A DNA stretch of 64,000 nt, taken from the NCBI GenBank assembly GCA_963702565.1, contig CAVPDE010000030.1, positions 1-64,000 on the forward strand, written 5' to 3'. Below, in pieces: positions 37,974 through 46,776 of the stretch. Below the pieces are notes generated by a model. It was not told the DNA's origin. It saw nothing but the letters and a program-made list of their open reading frames with translations, and ran no database searches. Origin of the DNA: CAVPDE01 sp963702565 (GTDB lineage: Bacteria; Desulfobacterota; DSM-4660; Desulfatiglandales; HGW-15). The translations under genes and the position numbers were made by a program. Each line of letters begins with the position of its first letter. The stretch's first letter is position 1.

Positions 37974-38071
37974 CTTGACGAAGCTTGGCTTCAGTGTGAA
38001 CCCATCGCAGGCATAGGTGAGAGGCAGGTTGCAGGTGGCGGGTTGCCTGTCGTCCGTTGTCTTTAAGACCT

Positions 38072-38140
38072 TGGAGTAGTGGAGCATTGGAGTACTGGAG
38101 TAAGGGTTTAAACCCAATACTCCATCACTCCGTTACTCCA
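38072..38140. repeat. ACTCC-type dyad repeat, second copy
   Basis: Centred on GGGTTTAAACCC (38104-38115), with GGAGTAGTGGAGCATTGGAG on the left and ACTCCATCACTCCGTTACTC on the right. Sister of 7420-7474. After it comes CCCTGAGCCCGTCGAAGGG and the GCATTTTAGGCAC repeat, so almost the whole space between gcvPB and the peptidase gene is repeat DNA. Confidence 0.75.
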
Positions 38141-38268
38141 ACTGTCCATTCTTTTGATTCTGACTCCTGTCTTCAGTATTCTATATTCTGGTTTTCCAAC
38201 TTTAGACACTTTAGCCGAAGGCCCTGAGCCCGTCGAAGGGCGCACTTTAGGCATTTTAGGCACTTCTT

Positions 38269-39534
38269 ATGGACGTCGTTAAGATTGCCGAAGATCTCAT
38301 CAATATCCATTCCATCAATCCTTTCATCCTGGAAAAGGAGGGAGTTCCTTTTCAGCCGGACACGTGGACCTTCAAAGGGAATGAAACAGAGATCCTGAGC
38401 TACCTTGAATTCCTTCTGCGGGAGCAGGGCTTCAGAATTCAAAGGCAGCCCGTTCACACAGACTCTGCAGGGAAGGGATTCTACAACCTTTTGGCGGAAA
38501 AGGGCGAAGGTCTGAGATCCATATTATTTTACGGCCACGTGGACACCGTGGAAATAAGGGATGGGTGGACCACTGATCCCTTGCGAGCTGTGAGGAAGAC
38601 CGTGAACGGCCAGGAGCGCATCTACGGGCTAGGCGCCAACGACATGAAGGGCGGGCTCGCCATTATGCTGGCTGCCACGGCAGCCCTCGATCCAAAGGAT
38701 TATAAAATCAAACTGGCTTTCCTGATCGACGAGGAGAACTTCTCGTTAGGTGCGGTCCAATTCGTGGAGTCGGATTTTCTGCAGGATGTGGCCCTGGCCG
38801 TAGTTTGGGAGTCCGTGGATTTCGAGAGAAGAACCGAGGGTCAGCCCATTTTGCTGGGCCGCATGGGAAGAGCGGAGTACCTCTTTGATGTGCGGGGGGT
38901 GTCGTGCCATGGAGCCCAGTGCAGAGTGAACAAAGAGGCGGTCAATGCGGTGCATGAGTCCGTGAAGCTCCAGGGCCGGGCAATCCAACACTGTGAAGAA
39001 AATGCCAAAACGTTTACCCATGGCGGATTATCGGTCGTGAACTCCATGTACATCAGCTACCACGAAGGGGGAAAGGCCCTTCTCACGGTGCCCGACAGGG
39101 CGACGTTTGTTCTGGATCGTCTCTTCGTGATGAACGAAGACATGGATCAAGAAGTGGCGACCCTCGAGAGGCTCGTGAAGGGAGCCTACGAAGACGGGAC
39201 GCTCGACCCGCGCGTACGAGTCGCAGTCACCAGGAAGATGAGACCCACGGTCCCGTGCAAACCATACTTTTTCTCGCCCGAAAACCCATTGGTCAGAAAA
39301 GTCACGGAGATTGTGGACTCTGTGGCCGGAGGCCATGAATACGGCATAGGAATGTCCGTCGCAGATGAGAACCGGATCGCGGACAAAGGAATCCCAACGA
39401 TCATTATCGGTCCTGAAGGCGAGGGCTGCCATTCTCCGAATGAATGGGTGGGAGTGGAAAGCCTCAGAAAGCTGGAGCAGATCTATGCCCGAATCGCTGC
39501 GGACCTGGGGCCTGAACTGGCAGGCATGAAATAG
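38269..39534 (+). CDS. M20-family metallopeptidase (ArgE/DapE-like)
   Basis: 421 residues. Zinc-dependent amidohydrolase or peptidase. Metal ligands: H90 in FYGHVDTVE, the bridging D in LGANDMKGGLA, E/E in DEENFS, and the late H in GEGCHSPNEWVG. The dimerisation insert (YLFDVRGVSCHGAQCRVNKEAVNAV) contains the conserved catalytic-site histidine. The protein is somewhat longer than ArgE and shorter than PepV. The substrate is unknown. The ATG follows repeat DNA and has no strong ribosome binding site. Confidence 0.85.
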   Translation: MDVVKIAEDLINIHSINPFILEKEGVPFQPDTWTFKGNETEILSYLEFLLREQGFRIQRQPVHTDSAGKGFYNLLAEKGEGLRSILFYGHVDTVEIRDGWTTDPLRAVRKTVNGQERIYGLGANDMKGGLAIMLAATAALDPKDYKIKLAFLIDEENFSLGAVQFVESDFLQDVALAVVWESVDFERRTEGQPILLGRMGRAEYLFDVRGVSCHGAQCRVNKEAVNAVHESVKLQGRAIQHCEENAKTFTHGGLSVVNSMYISYHEGGKALLTVPDRATFVLDRLFVMNEDMDQEVATLERLVKGAYEDGTLDPRVRVAVTRKMRPTVPCKPYFFSPENPLVRKVTEIVDSVAGGHEYGIGMSVADENRIADKGIPTIIIGPEGEGCHSPNEWVGVESLRKLEQIYARIAADLGPELAGMK

Positions 39535-39732
39535 AAGAAAACCATCATTGGGCTTTGGCGGGTTGCCTGCCGACCGTTGCCAGAGGTCATGGTTTCAAAA
39601 GCCCTATACCAATGTGGAACACAGCTCCCTGTTGTCAAAGATGAAATTCCTTGCTTCGTTTTCTATCTTTTGCTAAACATAACACAATCTTAATAAACCT
39701 AACCCACAGGAAAAGGTTCTGATTATGCCCGA

Positions 39733-39819
39733 TGCCCGGAGCCAGAGGGAATCGGCGAGGCGCACAGCTGGAGCGCCTTGCGGGCACAACTGACCCCGTA
39801 TCCCCAAAGGATTCGGGGT
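39733..39819 (+). ncRNA. Structured leader upstream of the small protein at 39.88 kb
   Basis: Element 1: TGCCCG (39733-39738) pairs with CGGGCA (39781-39786) around an inner stem AGGCGC/GCGCCT (39758-39763 with 39773-39778). Element 2: ACCCCG-T-ATCC (39793-39803) pairs with GGAT-T-CGGGGT (39809-39819) around the loop CCAAA. No U tract follows, so it is not a plain terminator. It sits 62 to 148 bases before an ATG with a perfect AAAGGAGG, as a riboswitch or other cis-regulatory RNA would. I cannot match it to a known class. Confidence 0.45.
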
Positions 39820-39880
39820 TCGTATTTCTTGATCCGATAGGTGAGACGAATCAGGTAGCTTCATGAAAGGAGGTGGTAAC

Positions 39881-40117
39881 ATGGGCGAGAAGAAGGAAAA
39901 GGGTGAGAAAAAGGAGAAGGGCTATAAGGTGAAAACCTTTGTAACGGAGGTCAAGATCTTTCAGACCATGAAAGAGCTGAGGGATCTGGATGAGCAGGTC
40001 AACCGGTTCATCGCCGCGAACGGAGTGAAGAAGGTTGTCTCCGTCAGCGACACGGCTACAACGGACAACACAGGGGCGACCATCGGCCTCATCCGCGTGC
40101 TGGCTTACGAGTCCTAA
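39881..40117 (+). CDS. Small basic protein of unknown function
   Basis: 78 residues from ATG 39881 with AAAGGAGG seven bases before. The first 17 residues are almost all Lys, Glu and Gly (GEKKEKGEKKEKGYK). The rest is a compact domain with VKTFVTEVKIFQTMKELRDLDEQVNRFI and VKKVVSVSDTATTDNTGATIGLIRVLAYE, which predicts a beta-alpha-beta-beta fold. I recognise no family. The strong translation start and the structured leader argue that it is real and regulated. The amidase gene follows after about 110 bases. Confidence 0.65.
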   Translation: MGEKKEKGEKKEKGYKVKTFVTEVKIFQTMKELRDLDEQVNRFIAANGVKKVVSVSDTATTDNTGATIGLIRVLAYES

Positions 40118-40229
40118 TGTTCGCTTGCGGCCGTCAGCCGTCGGCGGTCGGCGGTCAGCTACCAGCGGTGGGTTTTTGTGCTTTGTGCCTGTGTCCCTTT
40201 GCCCCTCAAGTTGTCGAAGGAGGCATTCG

Positions 40230-41729
40230 ATGAGCGGATTCAAAGAGTTTGACCGGTTTGATGGCCTCGGGCTGGCAGAGCTCGTGCGGAAAAAAGAAGT
40301 GACTCCTTCGGAGCTTTGCGAAGAGGCCATCCGCCGCATCGAGCAGGTCAATCCCAAGGTCAACGCTGTAATCACCCCCATGTACGACATCGCCCGAAAA
40401 ACGGTTCAGTCCGAGCCTCTGGAAGGTGCGTTTGCAGGGGTCCCGTTCCTTCTCAAAGACATCATCGACGAGTATGCGGGCGTGCCTCTGACCATGGGCT
40501 GCAGGGCTTTCCGGAACTATGTTCCGGCCCAGGACTCCGAAATAGTGGTCCGCTACAAGCGGAGCGGGGTGGTCATTCTGGGAAAAACCAACCTTCCTGA
40601 GCTGGGACTCCTCGGTATCACGGAGCCCGAACTGCACGGGGCCACCCGCAATCCCTGGAATACCGGGCATACTCCGGGCGGATCGAGCGGAGGCTCAGCC
40701 GCGGCCGTGGCAAGCGGGATGGTCCCGCTTGCCGCAGGAAACGACGGTGGAGGCTCGATCCGCATCCCCGCGTCCTGCTGCGGGCTCTTTGGCCTCAAAC
40801 CCGCGCGAGGCCGCAATCCGCTCGGCCCCATGGTGGGGGAGCTTTGGCAAGGGGCTGTGGTTTCGCACGTGATCACCCGCTCCGTGAGGGACAGCGCCGC
40901 TATGCTGGATGCGACCCAGGGGCCGGATGCCGGCGCGCCCTATGTGATTCCGCCTCCTGAACGGGCTTACCTGCAGGAGAGCGAAAGAGACCCGGCGTCC
41001 CTGAAAATCGCTTTCACCAGCGCGTCGCCCATTGGAACCCCGGTTCACCGGGAATGCGTGAAAGCGGTGGATGAAGCGGCGAAGCTCCTGGAAAGCCTGG
41101 GTCACAAGGTCGAGGAAGCGCAGCCTGAGGTGGAAGGGAAGGCGGTTGCCATGAGCTATCTCACGATGTGCTTCGGTGAAGTGGCGGTGGTGATCGAAGA
41201 ATTGAAGGCTGTGCTGGGAAGGAAAGCAACCCCCTCGGATGTGGAGACCTTGACCTGGACCATCGGGCTCTTGGGCCGGACCTTGTCCGCGGGTGACTTC
41301 GCCAAAGCCAAAAGAGAGTGGGGGGTTGCCGGAAGGGCCATGGGACGCTTCCATCAGAAGTATGACCTGTACATGACTCCTACCCTGGCATACCCTCCGG
41401 TGAGGATCGGAGAACTCCAACCGAAGCCCTACGAGCGCCTTGCAATGAAAGTAGTCAATGCGCTGGGCCTTGGGGTCTTTCTCAAAGCGGCGGGACTTGT
41501 CGATCAGATGGCGGAGGCGAGTCTAGCCAAGACGCCCTTCACTCAATTGGCAAACCTCACAGGGCAACCAGCCATGTCCGTGCCCCTTCACTGGACACCG
41601 GAGGGGCTGCCTGTGGGTGTTCATTTCATGGCGCCTTGTGGAGAGGAGGCGATGCTTTTTCGCCTGGCAGCGCAGCTCGAGAAAGCGCGGCCCTGGTTCG
41701 ACAAGCGCGCGCCGGTGTGGCCCGCCTGA
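40230..41729 (+). CDS. Amidase signature family enzyme
   Basis: 499 residues from ATG 40230 with AAGGAGG. Ser-cisSer-Lys triad: K76 (VPFLLKDII), S152 (TPGGSSGGSAAAVA) and S176 (GNDGGGSIRIPAS), with the 24-residue S-S spacing of the family. The full-length fold fits amidases such as 6-aminohexanoate-dimer or fatty acid amide hydrolases rather than GatA (no gatB or gatC nearby). It hydrolyses an unknown amide. Upstream frame extension contains repeat DNA and is not part of the protein. Confidence 0.88.
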   Translation: MSGFKEFDRFDGLGLAELVRKKEVTPSELCEEAIRRIEQVNPKVNAVITPMYDIARKTVQSEPLEGAFAGVPFLLKDIIDEYAGVPLTMGCRAFRNYVPAQDSEIVVRYKRSGVVILGKTNLPELGLLGITEPELHGATRNPWNTGHTPGGSSGGSAAAVASGMVPLAAGNDGGGSIRIPASCCGLFGLKPARGRNPLGPMVGELWQGAVVSHVITRSVRDSAAMLDATQGPDAGAPYVIPPPERAYLQESERDPASLKIAFTSASPIGTPVHRECVKAVDEAAKLLESLGHKVEEAQPEVEGKAVAMSYLTMCFGEVAVVIEELKAVLGRKATPSDVETLTWTIGLLGRTLSAGDFAKAKREWGVAGRAMGRFHQKYDLYMTPTLAYPPVRIGELQPKPYERLAMKVVNALGLGVFLKAAGLVDQMAEASLAKTPFTQLANLTGQPAMSVPLHWTPEGLPVGVHFMAPCGEEAMLFRLAAQLEKARPWFDKRAPVWPA

Positions 41730-41802
41730 CCTCCTCGGCATTTCGTTTGAAGGAACGGCAGGCTTGTGGTAAAGGAATCCGGTGCCGCTTCAGCCTGGAC
41801 AC

Positions 41803-41964
41803 AAATTCGAATTTTGAAATTCGAAGCACGAAACAAAAACGAAATTCCAATATCCCAATGACCGAAACGAAGAAGGGACTCGGCTTGACGGTTTTGTTTT
41901 GAACATTTGAATTTGGGTAATTTGCTATTGTTTCGAATTTCGTGCTTCGGATTTCGAGTTTTCA
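41803..41964. repeat. TTCGAAATTCGAAGCACGAAA dyad repeat
   Basis: The left arm AAATTCGAAGCACGAAAC is mirrored by the right arm TTTCGTGCTTCGGATTTC about 100 bases on. The block fills most of the 287 bases between the amidase and the bd-like operon. Confidence 0.65.
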
Positions 41965-42016
41965 GATTTTTCACAAGCGCAAAAGCTGAGTTTAAGGAGA
42001 GGAGGTAAGAAAGCTC

Positions 42017-43102
42017 ATGGATCCAGCGCGTTTGATCCCAACCCCGGACATTCTCCCTGCCCCGTGGTGGCTCTTCTACATTCTTCTGGTCGCCACTTTT
42101 ACCCTTCACCTGATCATCGCCAACGTCATGCTGGGCGGGGGCATCATGGTCCTGGTGAGCGAATGGTTGAAAAGGAAAGGGGAAAAAGACAAAGGGCTGA
42201 GTGTGCACAAGGAAATCGCACCAAAGCTTCCCATGACGATCGCCCTCACCGTCAATTTCGGTGTTCCTCCTCTGCTTTTTCTCCAGATCCTTTACGGCAA
42301 CTTCATCTATGTGAGCACAATGCTCATGGCGGTTTACTGGCTGTCCATCTTCGTGCTGATCATCCTTGCCTACTATGGCGCTTACCTCTACAACCTGAAG
42401 TATGACCGGCTGGGATCTTCAAGGATCTGGATCATGGGAATCTCGGTTCTCATGATGCTTGCGGTGGGCTTCTTTTTCACCAACAGCCTGCTCATCATGA
42501 CGGATCCAAAGGTCTGGCCGACCTACTTTGATCGACCGGGCGGCATGCTCATTCACTTCGGCGAACCCAACCTCATCCCCCGCTACCTTCACTTCGTGGT
42601 TTCATCTGTGGCCATGGGCGGATTGGCTATGGGCTTGCTCGGATGGTGGCGAACGAGGAAGGGCGAATCTGAAGCTGAGGCGACCATGACCCGAGGACTT
42701 CGTGTCTATGCCTTTTCGACTCTCTTCCAGTTTGTCGTGGGCGCGCTCTATCTCGGCACCCTGCCCAATCAAGTTCTGGCAAGGGCGGCTTTCGAAAACA
42801 CGGCGGCCTTGGCCGTTTTCGTGATTTCCATTGCCACTGCCCTTTGCTCCGTGCTTTACGCCATGAGCGCCAGACCCTGGCACACGGCTGTGACCGCGGT
42901 GGCAACGATCTTCTTCATGGTGCTTTTTCGGTACGCAGTCCAGAACGCTTATCTGGAAAACTACCTGTCGGCAGCAAGGCCTGAGGTGGTCCTTCAACTC
43001 AGTCCCATGGGGTTGTTCATTGTCGCATTGATCGGAGGAACGGCCGTCGTCGTCTACCTTCTGAAATTGGCGGTCAGGCCTGGAAAGGAGTCCCAATTGT
43101 GA
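42017..43102 (+). CDS. Membrane subunit partner of a bd-oxidase-superfamily complex (CydA-like paralogue)
   Basis: 361 residues, about eight transmembrane segments. The N-terminus PWWLFYILLVATFTLHLIIANVMLGGGIMVLVSEW mirrors the first CydA helix, with a histidine where CydA has the heme b595 ligand. A later helix, RYLHFVVSSVAMGGLAMGLLGW, offers a histidine at the place of the CydA heme b558 ligand. The gene overlaps the next one by four bases. Together they look like a two-subunit quinol or cytochrome c oxidase of the bd superfamily, in the inner membrane. Substrate and oxygen reactivity are not proven. AGGAGAGGAGG precedes the ATG. Confidence 0.7.
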   Translation: MDPARLIPTPDILPAPWWLFYILLVATFTLHLIIANVMLGGGIMVLVSEWLKRKGEKDKGLSVHKEIAPKLPMTIALTVNFGVPPLLFLQILYGNFIYVSTMLMAVYWLSIFVLIILAYYGAYLYNLKYDRLGSSRIWIMGISVLMMLAVGFFFTNSLLIMTDPKVWPTYFDRPGGMLIHFGEPNLIPRYLHFVVSSVAMGGLAMGLLGWWRTRKGESEAEATMTRGLRVYAFSTLFQFVVGALYLGTLPNQVLARAAFENTAALAVFVISIATALCSVLYAMSARPWHTAVTAVATIFFMVLFRYAVQNAYLENYLSAARPEVVLQLSPMGLFIVALIGGTAVVVYLLKLAVRPGKESQL

Positions 43103-44382
43103 ACTACCCGGTTTGGGAATTAACGACCTTTGGCGGCGGCGTCCTTGTTGCGGTGATCGCTACACTCCACGTCTTTGTGGCCCACTTTGCGGTGGGAGGC
43201 GGCCTTTTCCTGGTCCTCACGGAAATGAAAGCCTATCGTGAGAAGGACAAGCGAATCCTGGATTATGTGCACGGGCACACTAAATTCTTCCTCCTCATCA
43301 CCATGGTCTTCGGCGCCCTCAGCGGCTTCGGCATCTGGCTCATCATTTCCCTCCTCAGCCCGGCCGCTACCTCCATTCTGATTCACAGCTTTGTCTTTGG
43401 GTGGGCCACGGAATGGGTGTTTTTTGTGGTGGAGATCGCCTCCCTGCTCATCTACTACTACACGTTTAACAGGATGGAGCCCCGGAATCACCTGATCGTG
43501 GGATGGATCTACTTCATTTTCGCTTGGCTTTCCCTGTTTATCATCAATGGCATTGTTTCCTTCATGCTCACACCGGGCCACTGGATTGAGACCAAGAGCT
43601 TCTGGGACGGCTTCTTCAATCCTTCCTTCGGCGCTTCCCTGTTTTTCAGGACCTTCATTGCCCTGAGTCTCGCGGGTATCTATGGCCTCATCACTTCCAC
43701 AAGGATTCAGGACGATGCCTTGAGACAGCGAATGGTCCGTTACTGCGTGCTCTGGCTTGCGCTGCCCTTTGTCCTGCTTGTTCCCTCCGCATGGTGGTAT
43801 TTGCAGGTAATCCCGCCTGAAGCCATAGCAGTGATCAGCGATCCAGAACTCACCGTGGACACGGTGCGAAAAGCGTTCCTGGTGCTGACGCCGGTCATTT
43901 TCCTGGCAGGATTGTTCATGGCGCTTCGGCTGCCCAAGTCCTTTCAGCAGGGGTTCTCCTTTGTTCTTATGATCCTGGCCTTTCTATACCTAGGGTCGTT
44001 CGAAATGGTGAGGGAGTCGGCGCGGCGTCCTTACATTATTCACGGGTACTTGTATTCCAACAGCATTCTCAAAGCTTCGCTTCCCGAGCTCCAGAAGCAG
44101 GGGGTCTTGAAAACCGCGAGATGGGCCAAGCACAAGACGGTCACCCCTGCAAACGATGCGGCTGCCGGTGAAGAGCTCTTCAAACTGCTCTGCATCTCCT
44201 GTCATTCTGTGGGAGGGTTCCGGAACGACATACTGGAACGCACGAGTGGGATGAAGGTCGCCGAGTTTGAGTCCGTTCTTGACGAGATGGGGGCCGAGGA
44301 AGCTCAAATGCCGCCTTTTGCGGGGAACCGGCAGGAGAGACAAGCCCTCACCAAGTATGTCCTAGAGGCGCTGCGGAAATAA
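43099..44382 (+). CDS. bd-oxidase-superfamily subunit I-like protein with C-terminal cytochrome c domain
   Basis: 427 residues from a GTG. It has about eight or nine transmembrane helices. The first holds LHVFVAHFAVGGGLFLVLTEM (heme-ligand histidine of the CydA type), and GWATEWVFFVVEIASLLIYYY carries the two glutamates of the CydA proton/heme region. The helix that should bring the second heme b histidine (FFRTFIALSLAGIYGLI) has none, while its partner protein does. From residue 355 a soluble cytochrome c domain follows, with CISCH at 365-369 and a late MPPF methionine. Fused c-domains are described in the OR-C clade of the bd superfamily; this gene fits that clade. Confidence 0.75.
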   Translation: MNYPVWELTTFGGGVLVAVIATLHVFVAHFAVGGGLFLVLTEMKAYREKDKRILDYVHGHTKFFLLITMVFGALSGFGIWLIISLLSPAATSILIHSFVFGWATEWVFFVVEIASLLIYYYTFNRMEPRNHLIVGWIYFIFAWLSLFIINGIVSFMLTPGHWIETKSFWDGFFNPSFGASLFFRTFIALSLAGIYGLITSTRIQDDALRQRMVRYCVLWLALPFVLLVPSAWWYLQVIPPEAIAVISDPELTVDTVRKAFLVLTPVIFLAGLFMALRLPKSFQQGFSFVLMILAFLYLGSFEMVRESARRPYIIHGYLYSNSILKASLPELQKQGVLKTARWAKHKTVTPANDAAAGEELFKLLCISCHSVGGFRNDILERTSGMKVAEFESVLDEMGAEEAQMPPFAGNRQERQALTKYVLEALRK

Positions 44383-44409
44383 TCATGGACTGCCACTGAA
44401 GGAGAACTT

Positions 44410-45306
44410 GTGGAGCAGGGCACGGCAAAAGATCACCTGGATCTGAAAGGCTTTTTCATCCTCGTCTTTCTCACCATGCTCTGGGGGTGCAATTACCCCG
44501 CGATCAAAATATCGAACCTTGGATTCTCGCCTATCTTCAATGCTTTTCTGCGCTCCTCCATTGCGTCCTTGCTTGGCGTTATTTATTGCCTGTCCGTCAA
44601 GGAGCCCCTTGTTCACAGGGACAGACGGCTGTTCCACGGCTTTATGGTGGGCATGCTTTTCGGCGTTGAGTTTGTGTGTCTTTACCTGGGCATGTTTTAC
44701 ACGGATGCAGCCAGAGCTGGTATTCTCATCAACACATCCCCTTTTATCGTGGTGCTGGGAGCCTATTTATTTCTTAAGGAGCGTTTGGGCATTCTCAGAA
44801 TCATAGGCCTGGTGTTGGCTTTTATAGGCGTTTATCTCGTTTTCTTGGGGAAACCCAGTACGTGGAGCCCCTCCATGCTCTTGGGCGATATCTTGGAACT
44901 GGGTGCGGCCGTGTTTTGGGGGGCCACCACTGTTTACATCAAGAAGTACCTTGCCGGAAAAGTGCATCCTATCAACACGTTCCTCTACCAGCTTGTATTT
45001 TCCATCCCCGTTATTTTTCTCTTCTCTTGTCTCCTTGAAGAGAAGTGGATCCTGAATGTCAACACGGCGTCTGTGATAGCCCTTCTTTATGCCTCCATCA
45101 TCGTAGCCTTTGCTTCTTACCTGACATGGTTCAAGCTGATCCACACGTATCCCGTGTCCCAGCTTGCCGTGTTCACTTTTCTGTCGCCGTTCTTCGGCGT
45201 GATCTCGGGGGGCGTTGTCCTGGGCGAGGAACTCACCGCCGGTCTCATCTTCGGCCTTCTTTTTGTGAGTGGAGGGATATATCTGGCGAATTACCAGAGG
45301 AAATAG
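44410..45306 (+). CDS. EamA/DMT-superfamily transporter
   Basis: 298 residues from a GTG with GGAG five bases before. Ten predicted transmembrane helices made of two EamA repeats: the first begins FILVFLTMLWGCNYPAIKI with the usual PFxxxLRxxxA-like second helix (FNAFLRSSIASLLG); the second begins DILELGAAVFWGATTVYIKKYL and ends FLSPFFGVISGGVVLGEELTAG. Such proteins export amino acids or other small metabolites across the inner membrane. The substrate is unknown. It follows the bd-like pair by 27 bases and may share its mRNA. Confidence 0.88.
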   Translation: MEQGTAKDHLDLKGFFILVFLTMLWGCNYPAIKISNLGFSPIFNAFLRSSIASLLGVIYCLSVKEPLVHRDRRLFHGFMVGMLFGVEFVCLYLGMFYTDAARAGILINTSPFIVVLGAYLFLKERLGILRIIGLVLAFIGVYLVFLGKPSTWSPSMLLGDILELGAAVFWGATTVYIKKYLAGKVHPINTFLYQLVFSIPVIFLFSCLLEEKWILNVNTASVIALLYASIIVAFASYLTWFKLIHTYPVSQLAVFTFLSPFFGVISGGVVLGEELTAGLIFGLLFVSGGIYLANYQRK

Positions 45307-45506
45307 GAGAAGAATGGCAAAAGAGAACCGCAGAATACCCGCCTGCCCTGCGAAATGCTTTTCCCGAGAAAAGGGCTGTGACGTCATTAAGCACGGTGGA
45401 TCGATCTGAATTCTTCTTGCGGGCATAGCGGGCAGGTCGAATAACGAATGTAGAATGCTGAAGGGGTAAATAGAAGTCGTCAAACCCCATAATCCTTAAA
45501 AAGATC

Positions 45507-45584
45507 GTCACCCCGGTGAAAACCGGGGTCCAGAAAGACTCTAAATGCTATAGGTGACTGGATTCCGGCTTCTGCCGGAATGAC
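45507..45584. repeat. GTCACCCCGG/CCGGAATGAC dyad repeat
   Basis: GTCACCCCGGTGAAAACCGGGGTCCAG and ACTGGATTCCGGCTTCTGCCGGAATGAC form two hairpins with inverse outer ends. This is another family of small intergenic palindromes. The rest of the 390-base gap holds a second loose dyad (GCCTGCCCTGCG near 45342 with CGGGCATAGCGGGCAGG near 45421) and a TTCGATATTCGATATTCG run, with no gene. Confidence 0.7.
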
Positions 45585-45696
45585 GGAAAACACCACTTCC
45601 AAGTCTTTTGCGATGCCGTTAAACTTCGTAATTCAAAATTCGTTGTTCGATATTCGATATTCGTTCTAGAACTTATAGGATAAGGAGATTCCAACC

Positions 45697-46776
45697 ATGA
45701 GCGATGAATCCTATCACAAGCTGGCCAAGGTACTCGACTCTCTTCCCAATGGCTTTCCTTCCACGGAAAGCGGGGTGGAGATCAGGCTCCTGAAGAAGAT
45801 CTTTCAGCCCGATGAGGCGGAGATCTTCTGCGACCTGAAACTCAAATTCGAAACCGCCAAGAAAATCGCCAAACGCACGGGCAGGCCCCTGGAAGGGCTG
45901 GAGGAGAAACTGACGAGCATGTGGGAGAAGGGCCAGCTCTTTGGAGTGCAGCTGGGGGATACGAAACTCTTTAGGATCGTGCCCTGGGCCTTTGGCATCT
46001 ACGAGTTTCAGCTTCCCTTCATGGACCGCGAAATGGCGGAGATGTGCGAAGAATTCATGAAGGTCTACGGCCGACAGTTCTTCGACAAAACGCCTCAACT
46101 GATGCGCGTGATTCCCATTGAAAAAGAGATCCCCGCCCGGCACGAGGCTCTGAACTACGAGAAAGTCTCCTCCATCATCGAAAACGGCCTCTCCTTTCAG
46201 CTCATGGACTGCATTTGCAAGAAAGAAAAGAGCCTTCTGGACCAACGCTGCGGAAAGCCCATGGACATTTGCATGGGGATTGCCCCTGTGCCCGGCTTCT
46301 TCGACAATTCGAAAACCGGTCGCGTCATTTCCAAGGAAGAGGCTTACGGTGTGCTCAAAAGAGCCGAAGAGGCTGCGCTGGTTCACCTCACCTGGAACGT
46401 GGAAAACGGCCACTACTTCATCTGCAACTGCTGCGGGTGCTGCTGCGGGGTGCTGAGAGGGGTTAATGAACTCGGCATACCCGCATCGAAAGTCGTGGAC
46501 ACCTATTATTACGCCGAAATTGGCCCTGAACGGTGCGAGGCGTGCGGCGTGTGTGCGGACGAACGCTGTCAGGTCCACGCCATAGAGTCGGGGGAAGAGG
46601 CGTACCGGGTCATCCAGGACAAGTGCATCGGGTGCGGACTCTGCATCAGCACCTGCCCTTCAGAAGCGATTCAATTGGTGCGAAAGAAAGAACGCGTGCC
46701 GCCTCCTGCGGATGAAATGGAGTGGTATGACCAGCGGGCCCGTGTGCGCGGCATGGACATCAGCGCTTTCAAATAG
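45697..46776 (+). CDS. 4Fe-4S ferredoxin-type protein with cysteine-rich middle domain
   Basis: 359 residues. The N-terminal ~100 residues form a winged-helix-like region (DEAEIFCDLKLKFETAKKIAKRTGRP). A cysteine-rich segment follows (MDCICKKEKSLLDQRCG and later FICNCCGCCCGVLRG). Two ferredoxin motifs near the C-terminus: CEACGVCADERCQV (atypical) and CIGCGLCISTCPSEAI. The architecture is common in anaerobic Desulfobacterota and methanogens; its role is not established, electron transfer being the likely one. It overlaps the convergent serB by eight bases. AAGGAG precedes the ATG. Confidence 0.82.
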   Translation: MSDESYHKLAKVLDSLPNGFPSTESGVEIRLLKKIFQPDEAEIFCDLKLKFETAKKIAKRTGRPLEGLEEKLTSMWEKGQLFGVQLGDTKLFRIVPWAFGIYEFQLPFMDREMAEMCEEFMKVYGRQFFDKTPQLMRVIPIEKEIPARHEALNYEKVSSIIENGLSFQLMDCICKKEKSLLDQRCGKPMDICMGIAPVPGFFDNSKTGRVISKEEAYGVLKRAEEAALVHLTWNVENGHYFICNCCGCCCGVLRGVNELGIPASKVVDTYYYAEIGPERCEACGVCADERCQVHAIESGEEAYRVIQDKCIGCGLCISTCPSEAIQLVRKKERVPPPADEMEWYDQRARVRGMDISAFK

